Shown here: positions 8,855-17,787 of the stretch, piece by piece | Numbering within the stretch: the stretch's first letter is position 1 | How the letters are laid out: every line of letters starts with the position of its first letter | NCBI GenBank assembly: GCA_038241255.1 | Contig: JBBRFW010000001.1 | Location: 1-64,000 of the forward strand | Direction of reading: 5' to 3' | Origin: Schlegelella_A sp038241255 | Lineage (GTDB): Bacteria > Pseudomonadota > Gammaproteobacteria > Burkholderiales > Burkholderiaceae_C | Length of the DNA: 64,000 nucleotides | Translations under genes and position numbers: made by a program | Notes under the pieces: model-generated | Told to the model about the DNA's origin: nothing | The model's input: the letters and a program-made list of their open reading frames with translations, nothing else | Databases searched by the model: none

Positions 8855-10536
8855 AAGAGGCCGTCGATCTCGCCGTCGGCGTTGACGTGGATGCCGTGCG
8901 CCGCCGGCTCGGCCGGCAAGCCGGGCATGGTCATGATGTCGCCGCAGATCGCGACGATGAAGCCGGCGCCGGCGGCGAGGCGAACCTCGCGCACTGGCAG
9001 CACGTGACCCGACGGCGCACCGAGCAGCTTCGGGTCAGCGGAGAACGAGACCTGCGTCTTGGCGATGCAGATCGGCAGCGCGCCGTGGCCGGCGGCGGCG
9101 AACGCGGCGAGGTCGACGCTCGCCTTGTGGGACAAGGCGACATCCGCGGCCCCGTAGATGCGCGTGGCGATCGTGCGAATCTTCTCGACGAGCGGCAGGT
9201 CGTCGGGGTAGAGCGGCGCGAAGCGCGACTCGCCCGATTCGCAACGCGCGACGACGCAGCGCGCCAGCTGCTCGGCGCCGGCCGCGCCCTCGGCCCAGTG
9301 CCGGCACTGCACCGCCTCGACCTCGAACTCGGCCTCGCAGATGTCGGCGAGGAGGCGATGCTCGGCGTCGGTGTCGGAGGTGAAGTGGTTGATGGCGACG
9401 ATCACGGGAACGCCGAAGCCGCGCACGTTGCGGACGTGGCGGCCGAGGTTGACGAGGCCGGCCTGCAGCGCGCTCAAGTTTTCCTTCATCAGCTCGTTGA
9501 CGGCAACGCCGCCGTTGTACTTGAGCGCGCGCACCGTCGCGACGATCACCGCCGCGTCGGGCCGCAGCCCGGCCTGGCGGCACTTGATGTCGAAGAACTT
9601 CTCGGCGCCTAGGTCGGCGCCGAAGCCCGCTTCGGTCACGGCGTACTCGCCGAGTTTCAGAGCCGCCCGCGTCGCGATCACCGAGTTGCAGCCGTGCGCG
9701 ATGTTGGCAAACGGGCCGCCGTGGATCAGCGCCGGCGAGCCTTCGAGGGTCTGCACAAGGTTGGGATTGATGGCGTCCTTCAGCAGCGCGGTCATCGCGC
9801 CGGCCGCCTTCAGCGCGCCCGCGGTGACCGGCTGCAAGCGCCGCGTGTAGCCGACGACGATGCGGGCGAGCCGCTCTTCCAGATCGGCGAGGTCGTCGGC
9901 GAGGCACAGGCACGCCATCACTTCCGAGGCGACCGTGATGTCGAAGCCGCTCTCGCGCGCGAAGCCGTTGGATCCGGGACCCGATGCGCCGCCGAGGCCC
10001 ACGGTGACGGCGCGCAGCGCGCGGTCGTTCATGTCGGTGGCGCGGCGCCAGGCGATGCGCCGCGTGTCGATCTCGAGCGCGTTGCCCCAGTACACGTGGT
10101 TGTCGACCAGCGCGGCGAGCAGGTTGTGCGCCGACGTGATGGCGTGGAAGTCGCCGGTGAAGTGCAGGTTGATGCGCTCCATCGGCATCACCTGCGAGCG
10201 CCCGCCGCCGGTCGCGCCGCCCTTGGCGCCGAAGACCGGGCCGAGCGACGGCTCGCGCAGTGCGATCACGGCGCGCTTGCCGATGCGGTTCAGCGCGTCG
10301 CCTAGGCCGATCGTCGTCGTCGTCTTGCCCTCACCGGCGGGAGTCGGGTTGATCGCCGTGACGAGGACCAGCTTGCCGTCGGGGCGGTCGCGCAGCGCAT
10401 CGAGCTGGCTGCGCTCCAGCTTGGCGATGTGCCTGCCGTAGAAGTCGAGCGCGTCGAAGGGTATGCCGGCGGCCTGCGCGATGTCGGCGATAGGGCGGAG
10501 GCGGCTGGCGCGGGCAATGGTGAGGTCGTGCGACAT
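8851..10536 (-). CDS. fhs: Formate--tetrahydrofolate ligase
   Basis: A 561-residue enzyme that makes 10-formyl-tetrahydrofolate from formate, THF and ATP in the cytosol. The ATP loop TPAGEGKTTTTIGLGDALN, the segment REPSLGPVFGAKGGATGGG and the conserved HFTGDFHAITSAHNLLAAL are all present, and the length equals the family norm (about 555-560). The start MSHDLT at 10536 is chosen because it fits the family; no strong ribosome site is visible. The open frame extends far upstream only because it lies opposite the RraA-like gene. Its stop overlaps the end of the thioesterase pseudogene on the other strand. Confidence 0.95.
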   Translation of the reverse strand: MSHDLTIARASRLRPIADIAQAAGIPFDALDFYGRHIAKLERSQLDALRDRPDGKLVLVTAINPTPAGEGKTTTTIGLGDALNRIGKRAVIALREPSLGPVFGAKGGATGGGRSQVMPMERINLHFTGDFHAITSAHNLLAALVDNHVYWGNALEIDTRRIAWRRATDMNDRALRAVTVGLGGASGPGSNGFARESGFDITVASEVMACLCLADDLADLEERLARIVVGYTRRLQPVTAGALKAAGAMTALLKDAINPNLVQTLEGSPALIHGGPFANIAHGCNSVIATRAALKLGEYAVTEAGFGADLGAEKFFDIKCRQAGLRPDAAVIVATVRALKYNGGVAVNELMKENLSALQAGLVNLGRHVRNVRGFGVPVIVAINHFTSDTDAEHRLLADICEAEFEVEAVQCRHWAEGAAGAEQLARCVVARCESGESRFAPLYPDDLPLVEKIRTIATRIYGAADVALSHKASVDLAAFAAAGHGALPICIAKTQVSFSADPKLLGAPSGHVLPVREVRLAAGAGFIVAICGDIMTMPGLPAEPAAHGIHVNADGEIDGLF

Positions 10537-10693
10537 GAGAGGAGGGCTCGAAGGTCTTCGCCCAGTTTCGCACGGCGATCGGCGCGGTCGGTCCCGGCAC
10601 AAGCGAGCCGTGGCGCTATCCTTTCCGCTTCGCCGTCTGGGATCGCACCGAATGCGGCCCCACTTGCGCCGTTGAACTACCGAGACCGCCGTC

Positions 10694-11440
10694 ATGACAC
10701 CGATCGACGTCCAGCCCCTCGACGCCGCGACGCGGCAAGCGCTGGAGGGCGTGACGACGGCGACACTCACCACGGTGCTGCTCAAGAAGGGCTTGCGCAA
10801 CGTCTGGATCCGCGGCGCGCTGCCGCTCGCCGAGCGGCTGCCCGGCCGCCGCGTCGGTCGTGCCTTCACGCTGCGCTTCGTGCCGGCGCGCGAGGACCTG
10901 GCGACGCCCGCGTCGTGGGCTTCGCCGACCTCGACGCGCGCGGCCATCGAGGCGATGCCGGCTGGCGCGATCGCTGTCGTCGATGCGATGGGCACCGTCG
11001 ACGCCGGCATCTTTGGCGACATCCTGTGCGCGCGGATGGCGCATCGCGGCGTCGCCGCGCTGATCACCGACGGCGTTGTCCGCGACTTCGCCGGCGTACT
11101 CGGCACCGGCCTCGCGGTATGGTGCCGCGGCACGGCGGCGCCGGCGTCGGTGAACGGCCTCACCTTCGTCGGCTGGCAGGAGCCGGTCGGCTGCGGCGGC
11201 GTCGCGGTGATGCCGAACGACGTCGTCGTCGCCGACGGCGATGGCGCGGTCGTGATTCCGGCGGCGCTGGTCGACGATGTCGTCGCGGCCGCCGTCGAGC
11301 AGGAGCGCCTCGAGGGCTGGATCATGCGCGAGGTCGAGGCCGGCGTGCCGCTGCCCGGCCTCTACCCTGCCAACGACGCCACGCGCGCGCGCTACGAAGC
11401 CTGGGCGGCGCCTCGCGCTGACGGCGCGAGCAAGCCCTAG
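10694..11440 (+). CDS. RraA-like / HMG-aldolase family protein
   Basis: A 248-residue protein of the RraA superfamily. The motif GDILCARMAHRGVAALITDGVVRD holds the Gly-Asp and Arg...Asp residues used for Mg2+ and pyruvate-enolate binding in class II 4-hydroxy-4-methyl-2-oxoglutarate/oxaloacetate aldolases. Members longer than the E. coli RNase E inhibitor, like this one, are generally metabolic rather than RNase regulators. It is divergent from fhs with 157 bp between. Exact substrate unknown. Confidence 0.85.
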   Translation: MTPIDVQPLDAATRQALEGVTTATLTTVLLKKGLRNVWIRGALPLAERLPGRRVGRAFTLRFVPAREDLATPASWASPTSTRAAIEAMPAGAIAVVDAMGTVDAGIFGDILCARMAHRGVAALITDGVVRDFAGVLGTGLAVWCRGTAAPASVNGLTFVGWQEPVGCGGVAVMPNDVVVADGDGAVVIPAALVDDVVAAAVEQERLEGWIMREVEAGVPLPGLYPANDATRARYEAWAAPRADGASKP

Positions 11441-11455
11441 CCGCCGCGTCGCCGC

Positions 11456-12661
11456 TCAGCGCGCCGGATGACGCCGGGCGCGCGGGATCCAGTACCAGAG
11501 CACCGCCGCCGCCGCGAAGCCGAGCGCGCCGGTGCACCAGATCCCGGTCGCCAGCGACACCATCGCCGTGACGGCTGAAAGGAGCGCCGGCCCGCAGGTC
11601 GAGCCGATGTCCGACATCAGCCGCCACAGGCCCAGGAAATGGGCGCGGCCGGCGACCGGCGAATAGTCGGCGCCGAGCGTCATGAGCATCCCCGAGCCGA
11701 TGCCGTTGCCGAAGCCGATCAGGAGCGAGGCGAGCAGGAGCGTGACGGCGCCGTGGGTGAACGGCGTGATCGTCATCGCCACCCCCATGATCAGCATCGA
11801 TGGCACGGCGACCCACGCGCGGCCTTTGCGATCCATGACCTTGCCGGCGGGATAGAAGACCAGCATGTCGATGCCGCCGGCGAGGCCGTAGATGAGCGAG
11901 GTCGTCGCCGCGTCGAGGCCGATGCCTTCGGCCCAGAGCGGGATCACCGCCTGGCGCGAGGCGCGCACCGCGGCGACGAGGAGCGCGCCGATCCCCAGGG
12001 TCAGAAAAATCCGGGCGTGGCCGACGCCGACCGAGCGCAGGGTCGCCGCCGGGCGCGCGGCGGCGAGGTCGGGCGTCGCGTCGATCGGCACGTGCGCCGG
12101 CAGTTCCGGCATGCGCAGGGCGACGAGTGCCGAGAGCACGAGCGCGCCGACGCCGGCCCAGTACGCGCCGCCGATGCCCATGACGTGGATCAGCGCGGCG
12201 GCGATGAACGGGCCGAGGAAGAGGCCGATCCGCATCACGCCGCCGAGCGTCGACAGCGCCCGAGCGCGGAAGTGGAACGGCACGGTCTCGGTGAGGTAGC
12301 TCTGCCGCGCCAAGCCGAACACGGCGCCCGACATGCCGACCATGAACACGCCGATGCCGAACGCCCACAGGTTCTTGGCCAGGACGCAGAGCGCCATCGC
12401 CAGCGCGCCCCAGACCGCGGCGCCGACGATCGCCCACCGCTCGCCGTAGCGCGTCGTGATGAGCGAAGCGGGGATGTTGGAGACGAGCGAGCCGATGCCG
12501 ATCAGCGTCACCATGAGGGCGGCGAGGGCAACCGAGCCGCCGAGCTGGCGGACCGTGAGGGCAATCACGGGCAGGATCGCGCCCTCGCCGATGCCGAACA
12601 GGAACGAGGGGCCGAACGCGGGCAGGGCGATCTTGCGCAGGCTAAAGGTGTCGTCGCTCAC
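11456..12661 (-). CDS. MFS transporter
   Basis: A 401-residue protein with about 12 membrane segments. The first half has the MFS loop between helices 2 and 3 (SLITTRYGERWAIVGAAVW) and the second half a helix-rich GAVTLLLASLLIGFGNGIGSGML segment. It is of the drug/metabolite efflux-like size class. It converges on the RraA-like gene, with 15 bp between the ends. Substrate unknown. Confidence 0.85.
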   Translation of the reverse strand: MSDDTFSLRKIALPAFGPSFLFGIGEGAILPVIALTVRQLGGSVALAALMVTLIGIGSLVSNIPASLITTRYGERWAIVGAAVWGALAMALCVLAKNLWAFGIGVFMVGMSGAVFGLARQSYLTETVPFHFRARALSTLGGVMRIGLFLGPFIAAALIHVMGIGGAYWAGVGALVLSALVALRMPELPAHVPIDATPDLAAARPAATLRSVGVGHARIFLTLGIGALLVAAVRASRQAVIPLWAEGIGLDAATTSLIYGLAGGIDMLVFYPAGKVMDRKGRAWVAVPSMLIMGVAMTITPFTHGAVTLLLASLLIGFGNGIGSGMLMTLGADYSPVAGRAHFLGLWRLMSDIGSTCGPALLSAVTAMVSLATGIWCTGALGFAAAAVLWYWIPRARRHPAR

Positions 12662-12787
12662 GTCGTGCAGGGATGTGGCGCGAGCTTAGCCGCACCGCGG
12701 AAGCGGCCAATCCGGGTTCGGCGCGAGGCACGCTATCCTCGCGCGCACCGCGCTGCGCCGCGCACGAACGACCCCGGAAGAACGCTC

Positions 12788-13228
12788 ATGGCCACGTCAT
12801 CGCTCCGCGCCGCTTCGGCGCGCGACTCCGCCGGCATCGACGCCGCCCTGCTGGTCCTGCGCTTGGTGCTGGGGCTGCTCATCCTGCTGCACGGCATCGG
12901 CAAGCTGCCGCCTCCGCCGGCCTCCATCGTCGGCGCGCTAGACCAGGTCGGCCTGCCCAGCGCGCTCGCCTACGGCGTCTACCTCGGCGAGATCTTCGGT
13001 CCGATTCTGATCATCATCGGCATGTGGACGCGGCTCGGCGCGTTCTTGATCGCCGCCAACATGATCGTGGCGGTGCTGATCGCGCACACCGGCGACCTCG
13101 TCCACATGGGCGAGTCGGGCGGCTACGCGCTCGAGCTGCAAGCGATGTACCTGTTCACCGCCGTGGCCCTGGCGCTCACCGGCGCCGGCCGCTACAGCGT
13201 TGGCGGGCGCTACGGGCCGCTCAACTAG
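12788..13228 (+). CDS. DoxX-family membrane protein
   Basis: A 146-residue protein with four predicted membrane segments. LLVLRLVLGLLILLHGIGKL near the start, YLGEIFGPILIIIGMWTRLGA in the middle and the C-terminal YLFTAVALALTGAGRYSV are characteristic of the DoxX family (related to the thiosulfate:quinone oxidoreductase small subunit and to MauE/DoxD). The start is an ATG at 12788. Role unknown; often part of redox or envelope stress responses. Confidence 0.85.
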   Translation: MATSSLRAASARDSAGIDAALLVLRLVLGLLILLHGIGKLPPPPASIVGALDQVGLPSALAYGVYLGEIFGPILIIIGMWTRLGAFLIAANMIVAVLIAHTGDLVHMGESGGYALELQAMYLFTAVALALTGAGRYSVGGRYGPLN

Positions 13229-13477
13229 TGCGGTGCGCCGTGCAGTTCTGTAGTTAGGTACGCGGCGGCGTGAGGACGCACGGCACTCGGACCTGGATGG
13301 CCGGGGAGCGTCTGCTGTACGACGGGTACCGGCCCTTCAACGCTTCAAGCCATTGGACTGAAACCTATGCATAGCAGCGGTTTATCAGCCGACCCAAACC
13401 GCCGCAGAGCGGACGATCAGCACATTCGAACACTGGCTTCGAAGACTACCGTGAGCATCGTCGATTCAGTCCAGCTG

Positions 13478-13501
13478 GACTTCGGATAGACCGAAGTCTT
13501 T
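13478..13501 (+). terminator. Weak possible terminator hairpin
   Basis: GACTTCGG and CCGAAGTC form an 8-bp stem with a 5-nt loop, followed by only three Ts. It lies 250 bp after doxX. The rest of the 13229-13671 gap contains no recognisable gene. Confidence 0.3.
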
Positions 13502-13671
13502 GCTGCAAGATAGTCAAAGGAGCGGGTACGACTGTTTGCCCGAACTCCGGGTTCATCGCCGCAATGAGGCGAGCTCATCAATCGGGCAGTCACGAATTCG
13601 GAGCAGCCGGCCATGGACTCCGGGAAGCGACCTGACGACATTCCCGGCGCGCGCACGACGGCAAGTTGGCC

Positions 13672-14662
13672 TCATTCGATCACTTCTTTCGCCCGCACCA
13701 GTATCGATTGGGGGATGGTCAAGCCTAGTGTCTTGGCGGTCTTCAGATTGATGATCAGCTCGTATCGCGTCGGCTCTTCGACCGGGAGATCGGCGGGGGT
13801 TGGCGCCCCTGAGTATCTTGTCGACATAGACGGCCGCCAGCACGTAGTGATCGGTCAGGACAGGCGCATAGGAGATGAGTCCGCCGACCCGCGCCGTTTC
13901 GGCAACGTCGCTGCTCAGCGGCAGTCGCACCGAGGCGGCGAACTCTACCCACTCGGCGCGGCGCGCGCTGATCATCGGCTCGTCCACCACGTAAAGCCAG
14001 TCGGCGCGCGCAACGCGGATCGACGCGTAGGCTGAGCCAAAATCCTCCGGCCGACTCACCTCGACGATCGTCACCCCAATGTTCGAGCCGCGCGCGGCCT
14101 CGGTGATGCTCGCAACGAACGGGCGCGCGCCCGCATTGGTTGGATTGACGAGAATCGCCAGCCGCGTCATGCGCGGGGCGATTTCCCTCATCAGCTCGAC
14201 GTGCTTGCCACCGAGTGGCAGATTCGCTGTTCCGGTGACATTGCCGCCCGGCCGGGCTAGGCTCGCGATCAGTCCGGCACCGATCGGGTTGCCAGCGTGG
14301 AGCATCACGATCGGGATGGTATTGGTCGCTTGACGTACCGCGAGGGTCGCGGCAACCGCCGGGGTGACGATAACGTCCATCTTGGCGTCCACCAGCTCGC
14401 GCGCGAGCTCCTTCAGCCGTTGAGGGCTCCCCTCGGCGAACCGCTCATCGATAACGATCGTCTTGCCTTCGACGTAGCCGAGCTCGCGCAGGCGCTGCCG
14501 GAACAAGCCGAAGTTCCTCCGCGGAAACGCATCGCTCGAAGAGGCGAACCACAGCGCGCCGAGGCGCGCCATCTTGATCGGATGTTGCCCGCTCGCACCA
14601 GAACCGCCGGCAATGAGCGCTACCAGTCCTAGCACGCGCAGCGCCGCACGCCTGGCCGTCAT
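13672..14662 (-). pseudogene. Frameshifted ABC substrate-binding protein (ABC_sub_bind type)
   Basis: Residues 1-280 or so match the periplasmic binding proteins typified by LRELGYVEGKTIVIDERFAEG and PGGNVTG, with a signal peptide (LRVLGLVALIAGGSGASG). After KILRGANP the frame is lost at a run of five G on the plus strand (13795-13799). One base less lets the protein continue as ADLPVEEPTRYELIINLKTA...TIPQSILVRAKEVIE and stop at 13672-13674, the normal end of this family. As written, a longer nonsense tail is read to 13553. It is either a single-base pseudogene or a homopolymer error. No transporter partner is adjacent. Confidence 0.8.
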
Positions 14663-14809
14663 CGAATTCCTCGAGGCGATGGAACTAACATCCTATCCGT
14701 AAGAGATGCCCCCAAGTCCAACGCCCTGAACGCGTGAGAGCGCCTCTCCCTCGCGCCACGAAGCCCACGTTCATGAGCGATTGCATTTGGCCGCTGAACA
14801 GCTGTCGCT

Positions 14810-14873
14810 GGTGACGGGCTGTTATGGGTTCAAAGCTGCGGTTCAGGGCGGTCGAAGCCAAGTGCATAAGTGT
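14810..14873. repeat. Dispersed repeat, copy B
   Basis: Second copy of the sequence described at 7102-7165, in the noncoding gap between the ABC binding-protein pseudogene and the ModA-like gene. Copies A and B are about 7.7 kb apart. Confidence 0.65.
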
Positions 14874-14892
14874 GAGTGCTGCGAGCACCACG

Positions 14893-15612
14893 CTACCGCT
14901 CGGCCGCCGCCGCGTCGTCGAAGCCGCCCGCGGCGCGCAGCGCCACGCTGCCGGGCCCGGTGATCTGCTCGATCAACGCAATCGCGCCGTCGCGGTCGCG
15001 GGCCGATGCGGCGACAGCGGCGCTGTAGACGGTCGCGAGCGCGAACGGCGCCGGCAGCGCTCCGACGAGCGCGAGGCCGGGCGTGTAGCGGATCTCGGTC
15101 GCTTGCGTGCAGCCGAGGGCGGCGGCGTCACCTGCGGCCGCGAGCTCGCGCATGGCGGTCGCGCCGTTGGCGAACATACGCAGGCGCGGGGCGAGCGCGG
15201 CGCGCACGCCGAGCCGCTCGAGCACAGAGGCGACGTGTGCGCCGGCGGTCGATTGCGTCGCGTCGGGGAAATAGATCGCGCTGGCGGCGAGCAGGGCCGC
15301 CCGCAGCGACTCGGCGCCGGCGATTTCGGGGCGCGGCGCCGCCGTGGCGACGGCGATCGCCGTCGCCACCCGGCCGATCGCGCGCGCCGATCCGGCGCGG
15401 AGCTCGCCGCTCTCCTGCAGTGCTCTGACGATGGCGTCGGTGGCGACGAAGACGTCGCACGGCGATCCGGCGCGGAGCGCATCGCGCATCGCGCCGACCG
15501 CTCCGAAGGTCGCGACGACGCGCCGGCCGCTCGCGGCCTCGAAGTCGCTGTGGACGGCAAGCACCAGCCCCTTGACCGCGCCCGCGCAGAGGACGTGCAG
15601 CTCGGCCGCCAC
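14893..15612 (-). CDS. ModA-like solute-binding domain protein without signal peptide
   Basis: About 239 residues of a type II periplasmic-binding fold like ModA: LHVLCAGAVKGLVLAVHSDFEAASG, CDVFVATDAIVRAL, and the late TEIRYTPGLALVGALP. Proteins of this form bind molybdate or other oxyanions or small acids. No signal peptide is visible, which is odd for an extracytoplasmic binder. The start is uncertain: GTG at 15612 has GAGGAA seven bases upstream and is preferred, while GTG at 15642 overlaps the stop of the Bug gene. It is cotranscribed with that Bug gene. No modB/modC is present. Confidence 0.7.
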   Translation of the reverse strand: MAAELHVLCAGAVKGLVLAVHSDFEAASGRRVVATFGAVGAMRDALRAGSPCDVFVATDAIVRALQESGELRAGSARAIGRVATAIAVATAAPRPEIAGAESLRAALLAASAIYFPDATQSTAGAHVASVLERLGVRAALAPRLRMFANGATAMRELAAAGDAAALGCTQATEIRYTPGLALVGALPAPFALATVYSAAVAASARDRDGAIALIEQITGPGSVALRAAGGFDDAAAAER

Positions 15613-15638
15613 GCGCGTTTCCTCGCGGTCGCTGGAGT

Positions 15639-16646
15639 TCACTGCTCGGCCTTTGCGCCCGACACCTTGACGATATGCGCCCACTTGACGATGTCGTCTT
15701 TGAGGTAGCGCGTGAACTCGGCGACGCTCATCGTCATCGGGCTCGCGCCCTGTGCTTTCCACGCCTTCGCGGTCTCGGCGCCGGCGACGATCCTGGCGAC
15801 CTCGGCGTTCAGGCGCGACACGATCGCCGGCGACGTGTTCTTCGGCGCCATCAGGCCGAGCCAGATCGTCGCCTCGTAGCCGGGCACGCCGGCCTCGGCG
15901 ATCGTCGGCACGTCGGACATCACCGCCGAGCGCGCCGCGCCGGTTGTGGCGAGCGCCTTCACCTTGCCGGCGCGGACGTGCTCGGTCATCGTCGTGACGG
16001 CGTCGAACATCAGGTCGACCTGGCCGCCGAGCACGTCGGTGCGCGCGCCCGAGCTGCCCTTGTACGGAATGTGCAGGATCGAGACGCCGGCCATCGCCTT
16101 GAAGAGCTCGCCGGCCATGTGGTACGGCGTGCCCGGCCCCGATGAGGCGTACGTGAGCGAGCCCGGCTTCGCCTTGGCCGTGGCGATCAGCTCGCGCAGC
16201 GTCGACGCCGGCAGGCCGCTGCGCGCGACCAGGACCAGGTCCGACGAATTGATCGGCGCGATGGGCGCGAAGTCGCGCATAAGCTGGAACGGCTTGATCG
16301 GGATGAGCGACTCGTTGACCGTGTGGGTGTTCGACATCAGCAGAAGCGTGTAGCCATCGGGCGGGCTCTTGGCGACGGCGTCGGTGCCGATGATCGAGCC
16401 CGCGCCGGGCCGGTCGTCGACGATGAAGGTCTGCCCCATCGACTCCTGCAGGCGCTGCGCGATGAAGCGCGCATAGACGTCGGCCGGCCCGCCCGCCGCG
16501 AACGGCACGATGATGCGCACCGGCCTGCTCGGGTAGTCCTGCGCCGCAGCGGGCGGCGCCGCGCCGAGCAGCAGCAGAGCGGCAACGCCCCCCAGGGTCC
16601 GGCGCCACGCGCGCGCGCCCGGTGCGCGGGATCGAGCTTCGCTCAT
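15639..16646 (-). CDS. Bug/TctC-family periplasmic solute-binding protein
   Basis: A 335-residue protein starting at 16646, where GGAGAG precedes the ATG; the open frame extends further upstream without a ribosome site. A signal peptide (LGGVAALLLLGAAPPAAA) is followed by YPSRPVRIIVPFAAGGPADVY, the beginning of the Bug fold, and ASSGPGTPYHMAGELFKA and HIPYKGSSGA, the usual carboxylate-binding loops. It captures organic acids for a tripartite tricarboxylate transporter; no TctAB pair is in the window. It is divergent from another Bug gene 129 bp away. Confidence 0.9.
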   Translation of the reverse strand: MSEARSRAPGARAWRRTLGGVAALLLLGAAPPAAAQDYPSRPVRIIVPFAAGGPADVYARFIAQRLQESMGQTFIVDDRPGAGSIIGTDAVAKSPPDGYTLLLMSNTHTVNESLIPIKPFQLMRDFAPIAPINSSDLVLVARSGLPASTLRELIATAKAKPGSLTYASSGPGTPYHMAGELFKAMAGVSILHIPYKGSSGARTDVLGGQVDLMFDAVTTMTEHVRAGKVKALATTGAARSAVMSDVPTIAEAGVPGYEATIWLGLMAPKNTSPAIVSRLNAEVARIVAGAETAKAWKAQGASPMTMSVAEFTRYLKDDIVKWAHIVKVSGAKAEQ

Positions 16647-16694
16647 CGTCTCTCCAGGGTGTCGGCCCGCGGCCGCTTGTGCGCGCGATGTTAC

Positions 16695-16735
16695 GGCCGA
16701 GCGGGTGGCCGAGCGGGTGGCCGAGCGGGTGGCCG
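16695..16735. repeat. 12-bp tandem repeat between divergent Bug genes
   Basis: The unit GGCCGAGCGGGT is present three times without change (16695-16706, 16707-16718, 16719-16730), followed by a partial copy. It lies between the two divergent Bug genes, where copy-number change would alter promoter spacing. Confidence 0.85.
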
Positions 16736-16775
16736 CGCCGGCGCCGTCCGTGCGCGCAGTGGGTAGCATGGACGT

Positions 16776-17756
16776 ATGAACCGAAGACCGCTTTTGCTGC
16801 TCGTGGCGAGCAGCCTCGCCGCCGCGGTGATCGCCGCGCCGGCGTTCGCCCAGAACGCGTATCCCGACAAGCCGATCACGATGGTCGTGCCGTTTCCGCC
16901 GGGCGGCGTCGCCGACACCGTCGCCCGGCCGGTCGCCGAGGCGCTGGCGCGCGAGTTGAAGCAGCCGGTGATCGTCGAGAATCGCGTGGGCGCCGGCGGT
17001 GCGCTCGGCATCGGCGTCGTGGCGCGCGCGCCCGCCGACGGCTACACCGTGCTCCTCAGCCTCTCGTCAATCTCGATCCTGCCCGAGGCTGACAGGATCC
17101 TCGACCGCAAGCCCGCGTACCAGCTGAGCCAGTTCAAGCCGATCGCCCGCTTCACCGCCGACCCCACCGTGCTCGTCGTCCGCGTTGACGCGCCCTGGAA
17201 GACGTTCGCCGATTTCGTCGCCGACGTGAGGCGCAATCCCGGCAAGTACAACTACGGCAGCTCGGGCAACTACGGAACGATGCACGTGCCGATGGAGATG
17301 CTCAAGGCCAAGGCCGGCTTTCGCATGACGCACATCCCGTACACCGGGGCGGGGCCGGCGGTGGTGGCGTTGCTGAGCGGCCAGGTCGACGCGCTCGCGA
17401 GCGGGCCGTCCACGGTCGTGCAGCAGATCCAGGCCGGCAAGCTGCGTGCGCTCGCCCATTGGGGCGACCATCCCCTCGCGGCGCTGCCCGAGGTGCCGAG
17501 CCTAAAGCAGCTCGGCTATCCGGTCCGCTTCGCGCAATGGTCGGCGCTGTTCGTTCCGGCCGCCGCGCCCGAGGATGTGATCAGGAAGCTGCGCGCGGCC
17601 TCGGCCAAGGTCGCCGCCGATGCCAACGTGCGCCAGGTGATCGCCAAGGCTGGCAGCCCGATCGAATACCTCGATGCCCCAGAGTTCCAGACCTACTGGG
17701 ACGCCGATGCGGCGGAGATGACGAAAGCGGTGCGCGCGGTCGGCAAGGTGGAGTAA
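16776..17756 (+). CDS. Bug/TctC-family periplasmic solute-binding protein
   Basis: A 326-residue protein with signal peptide (LLLLVASSLAAAVIAAPAFA), YPDKPITMVVPFPPGGVADTV, and YGSSGNYGTMHVPMEMLKA with HIPYTGAGPAV. It belongs to the same family as the divergent neighbour but is not a recent duplicate, since the two differ over most of their length. It presumably binds a carboxylic acid in the periplasm. Its end is 31 bp from the convergent enoyl-CoA hydratase gene. Confidence 0.9.
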   Translation: MNRRPLLLLVASSLAAAVIAAPAFAQNAYPDKPITMVVPFPPGGVADTVARPVAEALARELKQPVIVENRVGAGGALGIGVVARAPADGYTVLLSLSSISILPEADRILDRKPAYQLSQFKPIARFTADPTVLVVRVDAPWKTFADFVADVRRNPGKYNYGSSGNYGTMHVPMEMLKAKAGFRMTHIPYTGAGPAVVALLSGQVDALASGPSTVVQQIQAGKLRALAHWGDHPLAALPEVPSLKQLGYPVRFAQWSALFVPAAAPEDVIRKLRAASAKVAADANVRQVIAKAGSPIEYLDAPEFQTYWDADAAEMTKAVRAVGKVE

Positions 17757-17787
17757 CCCTAGCCGCGACGCCCGCGGCACGCGCCGG

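Noticed and set aside
10537..11325. N-terminal extension of fhs by 263 codons
   Set aside because: It is the antisense of the RraA-like gene and fits no fhs family member.
16695..16735. Tandem repeat as a CRISPR array
   Set aside because: Units are 12 bp and adjacent with no spacers.
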